Shown in pieces: positions 1 through 10,439 of a DNA stretch of 64,000 nt. Numbering within the stretch: position 1 is the first letter of the stretch; the number at the start of each line of letters is the position of its first letter. Source of the DNA: Carettochelys insculpta (Eukaryota; Chordata; Testudines; Carettochelyidae); the NCBI RefSeq assembly GCF_033958435.1, contig NC_134137.1, positions 122,672,001 through 122,736,000 of the forward strand. Direction: 5' to 3'. The notes beneath the pieces were generated by a model. The model saw only the letters and a program-made list of their open reading frames with translations, searched no databases and was not told the DNA's origin. Made by a program: the position numbers and the translations under genes.

Positions 1-31
1 GTCAACAGATACTTCTAGTGTAGACATAGCC
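1..31. mobile_element. Terminal end of a palindromic MITE, cut by window edge
   Basis: The first 31 bases end with a GTGTAGACATAGCC terminus, the same inverted-repeat end seen at 34298 and related to the ends at 13554 and 33172. Only the right end of the element is inside the window. Confidence 0.5.
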
Positions 32-130
32 ACAGTCACAGACTCAGAACAATAGAGCTGGAAGAGACCTAAAAAAAGCCAGCAAGTCCAGCCCCCTGCC
101 CTAGGCAGGGCCAAAGAGAGATATCAGTCT
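32..130 (-). mobile_element. CR1 LINE 3' end fragment
   Basis: Bases about 50-115 resemble the reverse complement of the CR1 3' end (ctggaagagacct, then agtccagccccctgccc). This fragment is too short and diverged to say more. Confidence 0.5.
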
Positions 131-131
131 T

Positions 132-1695
132 TGTTGAAAAGGATATTTACTGAAAAAGCTTTTCCCCTTTTTGCAGTATGGAACTTCAGTCTTTTCCTGG
201 AATTAATTTTGTCTTTGATTGTAAACTCCTTGAAAAACAGCCCCCCTCAAAAAAAAAAAAAAATCTGTCCACTCAAGCTATAAGTGCCTACAGAATGAGG
301 AGGAAACTACTGATAATTGACCTTTTTCCCCCTCTCACCAGTTTTCAGCCAAGTGTAATTCCTGCTCCACTATCAAGGAAGGCAGAAATAGAAATATGTT
401 TTAGATAATGAACTTTTGGACTTCTATATGCAAATTGGTTTCAGTCACCAGCTACTGGCAGGCCTCTTGCATGGCATCCAGGGGATTATTTAAAAAAAAA
501 ACAAAACAAAACACACCAATGAATTAAAAAAAAAAAAAAATCAGATTTTTTAAAAATAAGTACTAAATTTCTCATTTAAAATAAGTTACAATTAAATCTC
601 ATCCACAAACATGCTGCACTCACACAATCTCAAAAAAGAATTAATGGATGTAGTTAGTCCAGCCCAACTACCAATTCTTGCTTCTTGAAAGTTCTGAGCT
701 TTCAGTTTCTGTTTCTCAGCATGCAGCAGGGTTTCAACATTTGTGAACCTAAGGTTTGTGAACTCAAGTATTCACAAGTGGCTGTGCCCGCAGGGTGGAG
801 AGCCCCAGTGGCTGCCACTTCTCTGGAGCAGAGCACCCCCCGTATTCCTGAAATTCAACATTAGCAAAGGTTCTCAACACAGAACCCTCCTGAATGTTGA
901 GACCCTACTGTGCTGAAGTAACATTTGCAAAGAAAAACACAGGCTGGATGGGACTGCTTTTGTTCCGTGCTTATGTAGTGGTGGACCCAGGCCAAGTATG
1001 GTAGCGTTTGTTTTGGCACTGCCTTAAAGACAAGAAGGACAATATATAGGAAAGGACTGAGGCAGCATAGGAAAGAACAGCGGACTGGAAAGAAAATGAG
1101 AAGATTCCAGTGTGCACACAGCATCCTATAATTCCCCACTCTTCTACCACAGAAAAACTGTCATGGCTTTTGACTAGGAGATTCTCTATCAGGTAATATG
1201 TTAAAGAAATGTGTTTCCTGGGTAAAAAGTGTGTCAAGTGTCAGCAATGCCAGAATAAGCTACAGGGCCTAGTTGCAATAATGAAATATGGAAAGAAAAA
1301 CTGCTCACTGAGGGCAAATGGATCTGGATATGTCTGAAGAACAATATGGATCAATAAATTAGTAATTTAAACAATTCACTTTGCAGTGCATCATTCTTCA
1401 AGACTATTTTAAAGGTATAGAGAGAGAAGTATGATTTAAAAAGGTAAATTCCCAAGCTACGTTAGATGTTACAAGGAAAACACTCTCTCTCTCTCACTCT
1501 TTGGCTTAGCTAATCCTTATGGTTTTTTTAATTAGTTAATTCAGTTTAGAATCTATTACCCAAGTATACAGTCTAGAAAGCTGAAATACGAAAAACAGAG
1601 TTGCCAGTTGACTGTCATTTTCTTATTTTATATTACATAATATATGCTCCTTAGATCATTATGGACACAGACCATAAGGTGATGCCATAAATTTA
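132..1695. other. RANBP2 intron 1 sequence, nothing recognised
   Basis: AT-rich sequence with several A-runs (249-263, 493-510, 526-540). No splice-flanked coding exon and no recognisable repeat were seen. Short open frames here lack any family similarity that I can identify. Confidence 0.5.
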
Positions 1696-2218
1696 CAGTA
1701 GACCCCAGAGTTACGCAGGGTGTGCGTTCCTCGTAACCCCCGCATAACATGCAAGCTGGGGGAACTGGGAAACTGACCAGCCCACGAGGGCTGGTCAGCT
1801 TCCTGGCTCCCAGAGTAGCTGGCAGTGGGAACCAGGCTACCACTTGGATCCCAACTCCCTCCCCCTGCTTGTGGGACTGAGAAACTGACAAGCACATGGC
1901 TGGTCAGCTTCCTGGGCCGCACCAGCACAGGGGAGCCAGAAAACTGACCAACCTTGGTAGGGTGGTCAGTTTCCCAGCTCCTGCAAAGCCCTGGGGAGAT
2001 GGAAACCAGGAGACAGCTCCCCCTATTTTTCAGGGAGCCAAACACCGCTTCTCCCTGGCCTTCCCCAGCAGCGGTGGCTGTCTACTGGCTTCCCCCAGCT
2101 GAGGGAGCCTGGTGGGCAGATAGCTGCAGAGCAGCTTTGAGATGTGCTTAATTTGCATTAACGTGAGTTAAGCAACAACTTGAAGTTGTCCATTTCAAGG
2201 GTTTACTGTATTCCTTAT
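1696..2218. mobile_element. MITE with TA duplication (Tc1/mariner-like ends)
   Basis: The ends are imperfect inverted repeats, CAGTAGACCC on the left and the complement of CAGTAAACCC on the right, each flanked by TA. The interior is GC-rich and contains repeated short motifs around gctggtcagcttcctggc. There is no transposase. The CAGT ends and TA flanks fit a Tc1/mariner-type non-autonomous element, but the superfamily is inferred from the ends only. Confidence 0.6.
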
Positions 2219-2636
2219 TTTACTTCAGCCTAACTCAGCTTTCCCAAAGGAACCCCATTCTATACTTGTTTTATTTTAAAAAAAATAAAATAGAAATGCC
2301 AGTGAACTGAATGGGGATTACTCCAAAATTAAGCACATTCTAAGCACAGCCAGCCTTAGATTTTTTTTGGTAACTTGGAATCAGACTGAATCCTTGCTGG
2401 AAAAAATGCAGCAATTAACTGAATAACAGAGTGAGAAGAACTGAGAAATACACCTATTCAAAATCATTTCTAAATTTTGTTTCAAGGTCCCATTTAAGCA
2501 TAACAGACAGTCTGAAGTTGTTTCAGATAGACAATGTTATTCATTGGTAATTTCAGCAGCAGTGCTGTAACTAAACTTTTCAGGCAACAAAGTGCAAGCA
2601 AGCAAGCGATACCAATCATACAGTAAAACCATCATC
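2219..2636. other. Intronic spacer, nothing recognised
   Basis: AT-rich sequence between the MITE and the hAT fossil; no motif or open frame that I can assign. Confidence 0.4.
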
Positions 2637-3190
2637 ATGGATAGATTTGTAGTAAGGACTAGCAAATACCAACAAGACATCATAGATGAAAAGATTGCTC
2701 AGTTCATCTTTGCCACAAATTCTCCTTTTCACATTAACAGACAACTTTATTGAGATGGCTTGGTCCTTATGACCAGACTTCACTTATCCTGGTAGAGCAG
2801 ACATCAATGGACATTTACTAAACACAGTGTTTCAGAAGGAACTTGAAGAGTGTGCAAGAAATACTGAGGTGAAGTTTGCCCCTTGACAGGCAGAGCAAGG
2901 CACACGCTGATCCAATTACATGTACCTGTGTGACAACAGAAGATGGGGCTGCATATCCTTCAGAAACAACAGATGACTCCAAAATAACATTTAAAAGAAG
3001 GGGCAGCGAAAGCTGTAATAAACTGTGAACAAAAATTCAATTGTCAAATACACAGTTTTGTCACAATGCTACAAACGTGGCAAAGATGAGAAGAAACACA
3101 GAGATGGTCCTTAACATAAGACTGTAGTGGCAATTTAATATATCTTTTATTCCTGTAGAAGACACATTTAAGTCTTTGACTGAAAAAGTG
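2637..3190 (+). pseudogene. hAT-family transposase fossil (BED/Ac-like)
   Basis: The frame from 2637 reads MDRFVVRTSK and then DEKIAQFIFATNSPF, which matches the conserved region of vertebrate and insect hAT transposases. Further blocks follow in shifting frames, including DGAAYPSETTDDS and a cys/asn-rich stretch near 3120-3180 that resembles the later CSAHLLNLL region. Stops and frame changes show it is dead. It ends just short of the left end of the DIRS element at 3212, and I did not find a continuation to the right of 9210. The family assignment rests on remembered similarity, not a search. Confidence 0.6.
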
Positions 3191-3223
3191 TTCCAGTCAC
3201 CAGACACTAAGTTCTTCTTCGAG

Positions 3224-3377
3224 TGTCCCCGTGGGTGCTCCACATTAGGTGTCGGGCTCGCCCGGCGCCGCAGATCGGATCTTCCAAGCAGTTTCTGCCG
3301 GACCGCGCATGCGCCGGTGCGCACCGCTCCCCCGCGCGCTCCCGGCCATGTGCGCGATCCGGTCCCCGCCAGTTCCT
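3224..3377 (+). repeat. DIRS left inverted terminal repeat
   Basis: GC-rich terminal repeat starting gtgtccccgtgggtgctcca. Its reverse complement is at about 9012-9167 with few differences. The inverted arrangement separates DIRS from LTR elements. Confidence 0.85.
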
Positions 3378-3744
3378 CTTAACCGCCGTCGGCTGCAGAC
3401 GGAATCCAACTAGGCTAAGGCCAAGTAGTGTATTCAACGACCTTATCTGTTTTTTCTTAAAGTTTTTTTCAGGCACTTAGGCTACTATAAGCTTGCCGGT
3501 TGTTATTTTGTAAAAAAAAAAAAAAAAAAAAAAACCAACAACGAACAAGCTAGGAGAGGGACAGCTCAGCCAGTCCCAGTAACAAGCGCCGGAGGCCAGG
3601 AGCTAGGGCTATCAGCCCTCCTGCTAAGGCAGGCCATCGGACGGGGAAAACGGCACAAAGAAGATGCTAAGTACCCACTTAAAAACTCAAAGACTCATCA
3701 ACAATGTCCTCTTCAGGCTTTAAAAAAAAAAAAAAAAAAAAAAA

Positions 3745-4983
3745 ATGCTGCTTCTTGATAAGGCCCTCCAGCCAGAAGCGCCGGAGCGGCCGCAGCAGGA
3801 GGGACCCTCCGGGGCCCTTAAAAGGAAAGCTGCCTCCCTCACTCCATCAGCGCAGAAACGGAGGAAAGTATCTCCAGCCCGATCCCTGCCGGCAGCAACA
3901 GCGAGCGGGACGGGAGGAGCAAGCAGCCCCCAGCCGCAGCAACAGCTGATCGGCGGCGGCACGGAGAGCCACGTGGAAACGGCTCAGCCTCCAATACTCA
4001 GCCAGCCGCCCCGCACCGCAGGCAGGGCGGCGGCTAAGCAAACGCCGGTACCGGCGGCACCACAGGCAGCGGCACCGACCCCCGGGGAACCGGCGGTGCA
4101 GAGCGCGCAGGCACGCAGCCTGCTGGCACCGGAGGACACCGCACATGCGGCATCGCCCTCAAGCGTGCCGAGCTCGGTGCGGACAGGGCCGGAATCCCCT
4201 GTATGCTCCCCAGCCCGATCCCTGCCGGCAGCAACAGCGAGCGGGACGGGAGGAGCGAGCAGCCCCCAGCCGCAGCAACAGCTGATCGGCGGCGGCACGG
4301 AGAGCCACGTGGAAGCAGCTCAGCCTCCGATAATCAGCCAGCCGCCCCACACCGCAGGCAGGGCGGCGGCTAAACAAGCGCTGGTACCAGTGGCACCGCG
4401 GGCAGCGGCACCAACCCCTGGGGAACCGGCGGTGCAGAGCGCGCAGGCACGTAGCCTGCCGGCACTGGAGGACACCGCACGTGCGGCACCGCCCTTGAGC
4501 GTGCCGAGCTCGGTGCGGACGCCGGAATGCCCTGTATGCCCCCCAGCCCGATCCCTGCCGGCAGCAACAACGAGCAGGACGGGAGGAGCGAACAGCCCCC
4601 AGCCGCAGCAACAGCTGATCGGCGGCGGCACGGAGAGCCACGTGCAAGCGGCTCACCCTTCGATAATCAGCCAGCCGCCCCGCACCGCGGGCAGGGCGGC
4701 GGCTAAACAAGCGCTGGTACCACCGACCCCCGGAAAACCGGCGGTGCAGAGCGCGCAGGCACGCAGCCTGCCGGCACCGAAGGACACCGCACATGCGGCA
4801 CCGACTTCGAGTGTGCCGAGCTCGGTGCGGACGGGGCCGGGATCCCCTGTATGTCAGGGGCGGAGTTACCTCCTCAAGGGAGGGGGAAGACGGCACACAA
4901 GAGGAGGCATTGCAGCCCCTCTCCGCACAGGGCTGTGTAGTTGCTTTCTCACAGCCCTCCGCTATGTTGCAGACTCCAACTAG
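3745..4983 (+). CDS. DIRS ORF1 (gag-like) N-terminal part with three tandem repeats
   Basis: Open frame of 412 codons, rich in Ala, Pro, Ser and Gln. It contains three tandem copies of a unit of about 111 codons, starting near 3876, 4212 and 4545 (periods 336 and 333 bases; the third is shorter). Each opens with PARSLPAAT and contains QPQQQLIGGGTESHV. No enzymatic motif is visible. Its position at the 5' end of a DIRS element makes a gag-like structural role likely. The frame ends by running into sequence that continues in other frames (4941-5590), so ORF1 is broken. Confidence 0.6.
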   Translation: MLLLDKALQPEAPERPQQEGPSGALKRKAASLTPSAQKRRKVSPARSLPAATASGTGGASSPQPQQQLIGGGTESHVETAQPPILSQPPRTAGRAAAKQTPVPAAPQAAAPTPGEPAVQSAQARSLLAPEDTAHAASPSSVPSSVRTGPESPVCSPARSLPAATASGTGGASSPQPQQQLIGGGTESHVEAAQPPIISQPPHTAGRAAAKQALVPVAPRAAAPTPGEPAVQSAQARSLPALEDTARAAPPLSVPSSVRTPECPVCPPARSLPAATTSRTGGANSPQPQQQLIGGGTESHVQAAHPSIISQPPRTAGRAAAKQALVPPTPGKPAVQSAQARSLPAPKDTAHAAPTSSVPSSVRTGPGSPVCQGRSYLLKGGGRRHTRGGIAAPLRTGLCSCFLTALRYVADSN

Positions 4984-6107
4984 AAGGCAGGGGTCCCCCC
5001 CCTCCTTGGCCTACCCGGAGCCCCCTTCTCCATTTCTGCAACCAGCCTCACCCTGGCTGGGACCACCTCCACCCTTCCTGGGATTTGAACCGCTGGACTA
5101 TTAGGCAAAGTCGCTCTCTCCAGGGTCTCGACGGTCTCCCTCCCCCAGACGCAAAGGGTATGCACCAAGGGAGTGGTCTAGGTCACCTTCCCAAGACCAG
5201 TGCTTATACTGCCGTGGTCGCCCCTACCACGCAGGGCATAGACACCATCGGCAATCTACTAGGGAAAGATCCCTACGAACGATCTCGTACCCCCGAGGGC
5301 AATTGTGACCGGGGACAGAGACTTAAGCATCTCAGGGGGGACTGGTTATGGAACCCCGAGATTTTTCCTCGCACACCTCTAGTGAGAGGGTGTACCATCA
5401 TCAGCAGGAACCGGAAGGGTCCAGAAAGACGTACCCCAGCGGTTCCTCGCTTTCCTCCCCGGATGAGGCTACGGCCCCGGGGGGCGTCCATCCTCCGGAC
5501 GATCTCAAACAGTTCCAAGAGCTGTTTTACGAGGGTGGCCTTCACGCAAGGCTTCCAGACAGCAAAGGTGCAAGAGCAACACCATAAGATCCTCAAAAAT
5601 CTGAGACCTCCGGCCTCCTCCAAAATAGCAATACCGCTGATGACGCAATCTTGGAGTCTGCCACTATGATATGGCAGACTCCTGCGACTATTCCGCCTGT
5701 CCACAAAAGAGAGAAAAAAAAAAAAAAAATACTTCGTGCCCACGAAGGGCATGGAGTTCCTGTTCAGCCACCCACAACCAAATTCTTTGGTGGTGGAGTC
5801 GTCGCAACGTGGGGGAATAAACAAACATGCCAAAAAGCTAGAGCTGTTGGGCAGAAAGGTCTACTCCTCCTCCACGCTACTGTTGCCAATGGCAAATTAC
5901 GCAGCGCATCTAGCGAACCATAATTTCAACAACCACATTAGGTTGACCTCCCTCATGGACTCGCTTCCAGAGGGCACGAAACCAGTGCTCAAGGCCATCA
6001 TCCGACCATTTTATAACCAGTGGCAAAGGATCACCACAGACACATGGGTGCTGGAGATCATAGCCACGGGGTACGCCATCCCCTCCCAGTTGCTCCCACC
6101 ACCATGA
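4941..6107 (+). pseudogene. DIRS ORF1 (gag-like) C-terminal part, frameshifted
   Basis: The coding signal moves between frames: a Pro-rich segment ends in FLGFEPLDY near 5100, then an Arg/Ser-rich segment at about 5105-5290 includes CLYCRGRPYHAGH. A conserved block over 5740-6060 contains KKLELLGRKVYSS and FNNHIRLTSLMDSLPEGTKP, typical of vertebrate DIRS gag-like proteins. At least two frameshifts and stops interrupt it. An A-run at 5715-5729 coincides with one break. Confidence 0.6.
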
Positions 6108-6109
6108 CC

Positions 6110-6800
6110 TCCACCCGGGGCCCCACCTCCAGGAGACCTCCCATGTAGCGAGGCTCAAGCAGGAGGTAGACCATCTCATGCTCGTAGGGGCAGTGGAAAG
6201 AGTGCCGGAGCAACTGCAAGGGAGAGGGTTCTACTCGAGGTACTTCCTCACGGGGAGGTCCATCTTAGATTTTCGAGGCCTCACCGGTACCTGCGCAAGC
6301 AACGTTTTCGGATGATCACAAACGCCTCCATCCTTACGGCACTAGACGATGGAGATTGGTTCGCAGCCCTCGACTTACAAGGTCCTACCGTTTGGGCTCT
6401 CCTCAGCCCCCAGAGTCTTCACCAAGACCTTGGCAGTGGTGTCAGCCTACCTGCACAGACAGGGGGTATTTATATTCCAGTATCTGAATGATTGCCTACT
6501 CAAAGGGGCCTCAAAGGAGGAGGTACTACGCATAATATGTGTCACAGCAGGCACGTTCTCTTCGCTCGGCCTGCTTATCAATCTGACAAGATCAAAGACA
6601 GACCCCACACAGGACATAGAGTTCGTAGGGGCACGCATAAATTCTATTACAGCGAGGGCATATCTACCAGAGACTCGCTTTCGGGCCATCGGCTCCCTCG
6701 CGCAAGGCTTCACCTTCAGCCCTATGGTGCTGGTTCTGACGTGCTTACAGCCGCTGGGCCACATGGCAGCAGCAACGTTTCGTAGAACAGAACGCCAGGT
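6110..6800 (+). pseudogene. DIRS reverse transcriptase, damaged
   Basis: The best frame (from 6349) has YKVLPFGLSSAPRVFTK, the strand leading to the active site, and FQYLNDCLLKG, where the family has a YLDD-type motif. The first active-site Asp is Asn here. The upstream palm region (6110-6348) is in other frames with stops. Downstream, RSKTDPTQDIEFVGARI is the conserved region after the catalytic site. It would have copied the element RNA. Confidence 0.75.
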
Positions 6801-6805
6801 TACAC

Positions 6806-7405
6806 ATGCGCAGCATGCAGCATTGGCTGGCGAGCGTATACAAACCGGCAGCACACACTGTTCACAGGATGGCGTCGCCCACAACGGAGGTGCGCAAATC
6901 CCTGCAATGGTGGGTAAACCCCGAGAACCTGCTAACAAGGGTACCCTTCCACCAACCACACGTATTGGTTGTTCTTACTACAGATGCCCCCCTCATAGGG
7001 TGGGGAGCACACATGGGCGAAGAGGTGACGCAAGGGCTGTGGTCCTCTATGGAGCAGTCACTGCACACAAATATACTGGAGCTCAAAGCAGTGTTCAACG
7101 CCTGCAGACACTTTCGAGACCAACTGAAAGGCAAGGTAGTCGGGATCAGTACAGACGATACCTCCACCATGTTTTATATAAATCGGCAAGGAGGAGCTCG
7201 GTCCCGTGCCTTATGTGTAGAAGCAGTCCGGTTGTGGAACTGCTGCATCGCCAACAATGTAACCTTGAAAGCCTCGTACTTACCAGGCGCTCGCAATGTG
7301 AAGGCTGACCAGCTGAGCAGGCGTTTCGCACTCACGCACGAGTGGCAGATCCATCCCGATCTGCTGCAACCGATTTTTCCACGCATGGGGTTTTTCCCCA
7401 GATAG
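6806..7405 (+). CDS. DIRS RNase H domain segment
   Basis: Open frame of 199 codons in a different frame from the RT block. It contains VLTTDAPLIGWGAHMG (first catalytic Asp), TNILELKAVFNA (catalytic Glu), GISTDDTSTMFYINRQGG (catalytic Asp) and SYLPGARNVKADQLSRR (last conserved block). All four RNase H motifs are recognisable, although TDAS is TDAP. In life this would be part of one RT-RNase H polyprotein with the upstream block; a frameshift separates them. Confidence 0.8.
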   Translation: MRSMQHWLASVYKPAAHTVHRMASPTTEVRKSLQWWVNPENLLTRVPFHQPHVLVVLTTDAPLIGWGAHMGEEVTQGLWSSMEQSLHTNILELKAVFNACRHFRDQLKGKVVGISTDDTSTMFYINRQGGARSRALCVEAVRLWNCCIANNVTLKASYLPGARNVKADQLSRRFALTHEWQIHPDLLQPIFPRMGFFPR

Positions 7406-8295
7406 ACCCTGTTTGCTACTCAGCACAACAAGAAGTGCCCACGATTCTGCTCCAGGGCAGGACTGGGACGGGGGTCCCTGAGGGATGCCTTCGCGATCTC
7501 ATGGAGGGGCCCCCTGCTTTACGCTTTCCCTCCCACAGTGCTCATCCACAAAGTGTTGCAGAAAGCCAGGAGGGAAGGAACCTGAATGATCCCGATAGTC
7601 CCAACGTGGGATCGACAGCAATGGTTCCCCCTATTCCTGCGCATGTCGGACCGGCCACCGATGTCCCCTCCGGTGGCGCGGGATCTGCTCACGCAAGCCC
7701 AGGGGTCCATAGTGCATCCGCACCCCCAAAGCCTGCGACTACAAACGTGGTTAATCCATGGCTCAGCTCCCTAGAGAGCACATGTACGGAGGAAGTGCAG
7801 CAAGTCCTAGAAAGTAGCAGGAGGACTTCCACCAGGAAGACCTTCAAGCAGAAATGGACTCTGCTTTACGGCATGGTGTTCTACCAAACAGCTAGCCCCC
7901 TTTCGGTGCCTATGGCTGTGATATTAGAGTATTTACTGGACCTCAAGAGAGGAGGACTCTCGCTATCCTCATTTCAGGTCCACCTGGCCGCCATTTTGGT
8001 GTTCAGACACGAAGAGGAAGGGCATACGGTGTTCGCCCATCCCATGGTTACCAGGTTCTTCAAAGGGCTGGTAAGCCTATACCCCCCTCAGAAACCGCTT
8101 CCACCTCTGTGGAACTCGGACCTGGTGCTTAATGCGAAAAGGGGACCACCGTTTGAGCCTTTGGCCACGGTTTCCCTCCGCCTCCTTATGATGAAGACGA
8201 CCTTTCTTCTCGCAATCACGTCAGCTCGCAGGGTGAGCGAGCTTGAGGCAGTTATGGCAACGCCGCCCTGCGCTGTTTTTCCAAGGAGGCGGTAA
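7342..8295 (+). CDS. DIRS tyrosine recombinase, N-terminal and core part
   Basis: 317-codon frame. The recognisable part begins near 7770 (ESTCTEEVQQVLESSRR, then TRKTFKQKWTLLYG, the core-binding domain) and reaches LLAITSARRVSEL, whose Arg in ARRVSEL is the first catalytic Arg of the family. The frame is lost after 8280. Before 7770, in another frame, is the DLFAT/YAFPP-type linker region found after RNase H in vertebrate DIRS elements. The enzyme would integrate circular DNA copies, which explains the lack of target duplications. Confidence 0.75.
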   Translation: MADPSRSAATDFSTHGVFPQIDPVCYSAQQEVPTILLQGRTGTGVPEGCLRDLMEGPPALRFPSHSAHPQSVAESQEGRNLNDPDSPNVGSTAMVPPIPAHVGPATDVPSGGAGSAHASPGVHSASAPPKPATTNVVNPWLSSLESTCTEEVQQVLESSRRTSTRKTFKQKWTLLYGMVFYQTASPLSVPMAVILEYLLDLKRGGLSLSSFQVHLAAILVFRHEEEGHTVFAHPMVTRFFKGLVSLYPPQKPLPPLWNSDLVLNAKRGPPFEPLATVSLRLLMMKTTFLLAITSARRVSELEAVMATPPCAVFPRRR

Positions 8296-8720
8296 CCATA
8301 CGGCTGCATCCAGCCTTTGTTCCTAAAGTTTCTTTCTGAGTTTCATACTAACGAACCTATTGTTTACCCTTGTTTATCCAAAGCCTCATAACTCTAACAA
8401 AGAGGTGCGCCTACACCTCCTGGACGTGAGCAGGCGCTAGCTTTCTATATGGACAGGACCAAGTCCTTCCGGAGAACGGATAGGCTCCTAGTCTCTATCG
8501 CTCCCAAATCAAAAGGAGAATGTCTCTCTTCGCAGAGAATCTCTAAGCACATCGTATCTTGCATAAAAATGTGCTACAAACTCAAAAAGACTCCTTTACT
8601 GGCCACGCCCAGGGCTCATTCCACTAGGGCGGTGGCAGCATCAACAGCCTTTTTTCAAGGGCGTTGCGCTAAAAGACATTTGCAGAGTGGCGACCTGGTC
8701 ATCCTGTGACACCTTCGCCA
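8296..8720 (+). pseudogene. DIRS tyrosine recombinase C-terminal part, frameshifted
   Basis: The segment continues the recombinase in a new frame: MDRTKSFRRTDRL, SSQRISKHIVSCIK, then ARAHSTRAVAAST, which carries the His and second Arg (H-x-x-R) of the catalytic set. The last motif, with the nucleophile Tyr, appears near 8675-8735 in yet another frame (ICRVATWSS, then FAKHYALH). Two or more frame changes disable it. Confidence 0.7.
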
Positions 8721-8841
8721 AACATTACGCCCTTCACAGGGTATTCCAAGAGGATACCCGTCTCTTGGCAGCGGTCCTCTCGGGGACAAGCTGCACATAA
8801 TCCGATTACCCACCTCCTATCTTGGGTTACTGCTGGGTAGT

Positions 8842-8881
8842 CACCTAATGTGGAGCACCCACGGGGACACTCGAAGAAGAA
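8842..8881 (-). repeat. DIRS internal complementary region
   Basis: 40 bases that are the exact reverse complement of 3212-3251, the extreme left end. DIRS models use this region as a template to complete the element ends during replication. Confidence 0.8.
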
Positions 8882-9210
8882 AGAAAGGTTACTCACCATA
8901 GTAACGGTGGTTCTTCGAGATGTGTCCCCGTGGGTGCTCCACTACCCGCCCATCCTCCCCGCTCCGGATCTCTGTTTAGTGTTTTGCAGGAGCATCCGAG
9001 GCGGTTGGTCAAGGAACTGGCGGGGACCGGATCGCGCACATGGCCGGGAGCGCGCGGGGGAGCGGCGCGCACCGGCGCATGCGCGGTCCGGCAGAAACTG
9101 CTTGGAAGATCCGATCTGCGGCGCCGGGCGAGCCCGACACCTAACGTGGAGCACCCACGGGGACACATCTCGAAGAACCACCGTTACTACGGTGAGTAAC
9201 CTTTCTTTTC
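8882..9210. repeat. DIRS right terminal region with self-complementary arms
   Basis: Two arms, 8883-8942 and 9147-9208, are near-perfect reverse complements of each other, ending in ggttactcacc and ggtgagtaacc. Between them lies the copy of the left terminal repeat (9012-9167). The whole 330-base segment could fold into a long hairpin. Confidence 0.75.
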
Positions 9211-10439
9211 CCACTCAATGCTACAGCACAAAGTTTGTTTGTTTTTGAATAAAGCTTGTTTTTTACCCTTTAATAAGGCATCCTCAGTTTTTAGTCTTTC
9301 CCCCTAACACTTCATGTATTGGACATTGTTAAGTTTGAAAAGGTCTGGTGGGACATTCCTTTACAATTTCAAGTGACAGTTAATCTTGGTCCCTTCTTAA
9401 CCTTACAGATGACAAGGACAGAAAGAATAAGAAACACCTACTTTCCCACTATTAATTTTATGAACTTACTATACAGTCAGCTGCAATGTTACCCATGTAA
9501 AAATTAGCATTCCCTGTCTGTGTGCATTTTTAACACAGCAGGCAGGAGAAAATATTTTAAGGAGTGCGAGAGTAACAACAAAAATCAGTTTAGTGTAACA
9601 AACTCAAATTTGTTGATGGTTGTAAAAAGCAGCTGAATCCTGACTACACTGTCAACAGAATCTCTACATGTGTATTTCAATGAGATAGTACCAATACTGT
9701 GTGTACAAATCCTGCTTAAAAAGCCAGTACAGTAAACGTAAATGTGCTTATGAAGCAATTACACTTAAAATTTCCCATGTCTAACAAAGATCCTAATTAC
9801 TGATCAAAAACTACAGAACAAATGTGAGGTTTTAAGCATCAAACTGATCTCTGGCTTTTGAAAATTAGATGCCCATTAAACTATATCAGTTTAGACCACT
9901 GGTGATCTAGAGAGCACCACTGAGATATGCTGAGAGGTAAATGAGGACACAGAACTAGCTGTCATTTCCATTGCTAAAATGCATTACAAGAGACAGTCTT
10001 AATTCTATGTAAACAGTACATGGCAGTACTTGCAATGAGGCTTTTGCAAGCCCATGAACAAGCAAGGATCAGTTTTATTTAAGCACAATCCAAGTTTTCC
10101 GAAAAATAAATGTGACCCTGCAAATTACTACCTTACAGATAACTCAAAGCTAAGTTTCATTTTTTTTTAAACAGCAGCAATGTTTATTTGGTAAATCAAA
10201 TCTGCAGCATTTCGCTGCTGACTTAAACCCTCTGCTTCCCCACATTCTCTCAACACTGCCTCTCCACTCAACCCGACCATAGTGAATAGGTCTATGACCA
10301 GGGTGCCCAAGCAGTTCCGACCACACTATTATGAAAAAAATATTTTTCAAGCCAACTAGCCATACTCAACAGGCTAAACAGTCACATGTGGCTAGCGTGG
10401 TGGTCACCAGGGTCTAAAAGCTGAAGGAAACACACCCTC
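9211..10439. other. RANBP2 intron 1 next to the promoter, nothing recognised
   Basis: AT-rich sequence without a recognisable repeat, exon or RNA gene. An AATAAA at 9247 follows the DIRS right end, but no transcript context supports it as a used poly(A) signal. Confidence 0.4.

Larger units (their letters stand above)
3212..9210 (+). mobile_element. DIRS-like (tyrosine-recombinase) retrotransposon
   Basis: The element is about 6.0 kb and is read on the plus strand, antisense to RANBP2, inside its first intron. It has inverted terminal repeats (3224-3377 against about 9012-9167), and the first 40 bases of the left end (3212-3251) recur as an exact reverse complement at 8842-8881, matching the internal complementary region of DIRS elements. 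Gene order is gag-like, reverse transcriptase, RNase H, then tyrosine recombinase. There are no direct LTRs, and no target duplication was seen, as expected for DIRS. Several frameshifts and stops, and a changed RT active-site residue, indicate it is not autonomous now. The low number of breaks suggests moderate age. Confidence 0.9.

Noticed and set aside
3745..4983. 412-codon open frame as a host gene
   Set aside because: It lies inside the DIRS element and shares its borders and gene order; treated as gag-like ORF1.
3190..9230. Target duplication around the DIRS element
   Set aside because: None found; tyrosine-recombinase elements usually make none.
9247..9252. Poly(A) signal after the DIRS element
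   Set aside because: No gene on the plus strand needs it; chance AATAAA in AT-rich sequence.
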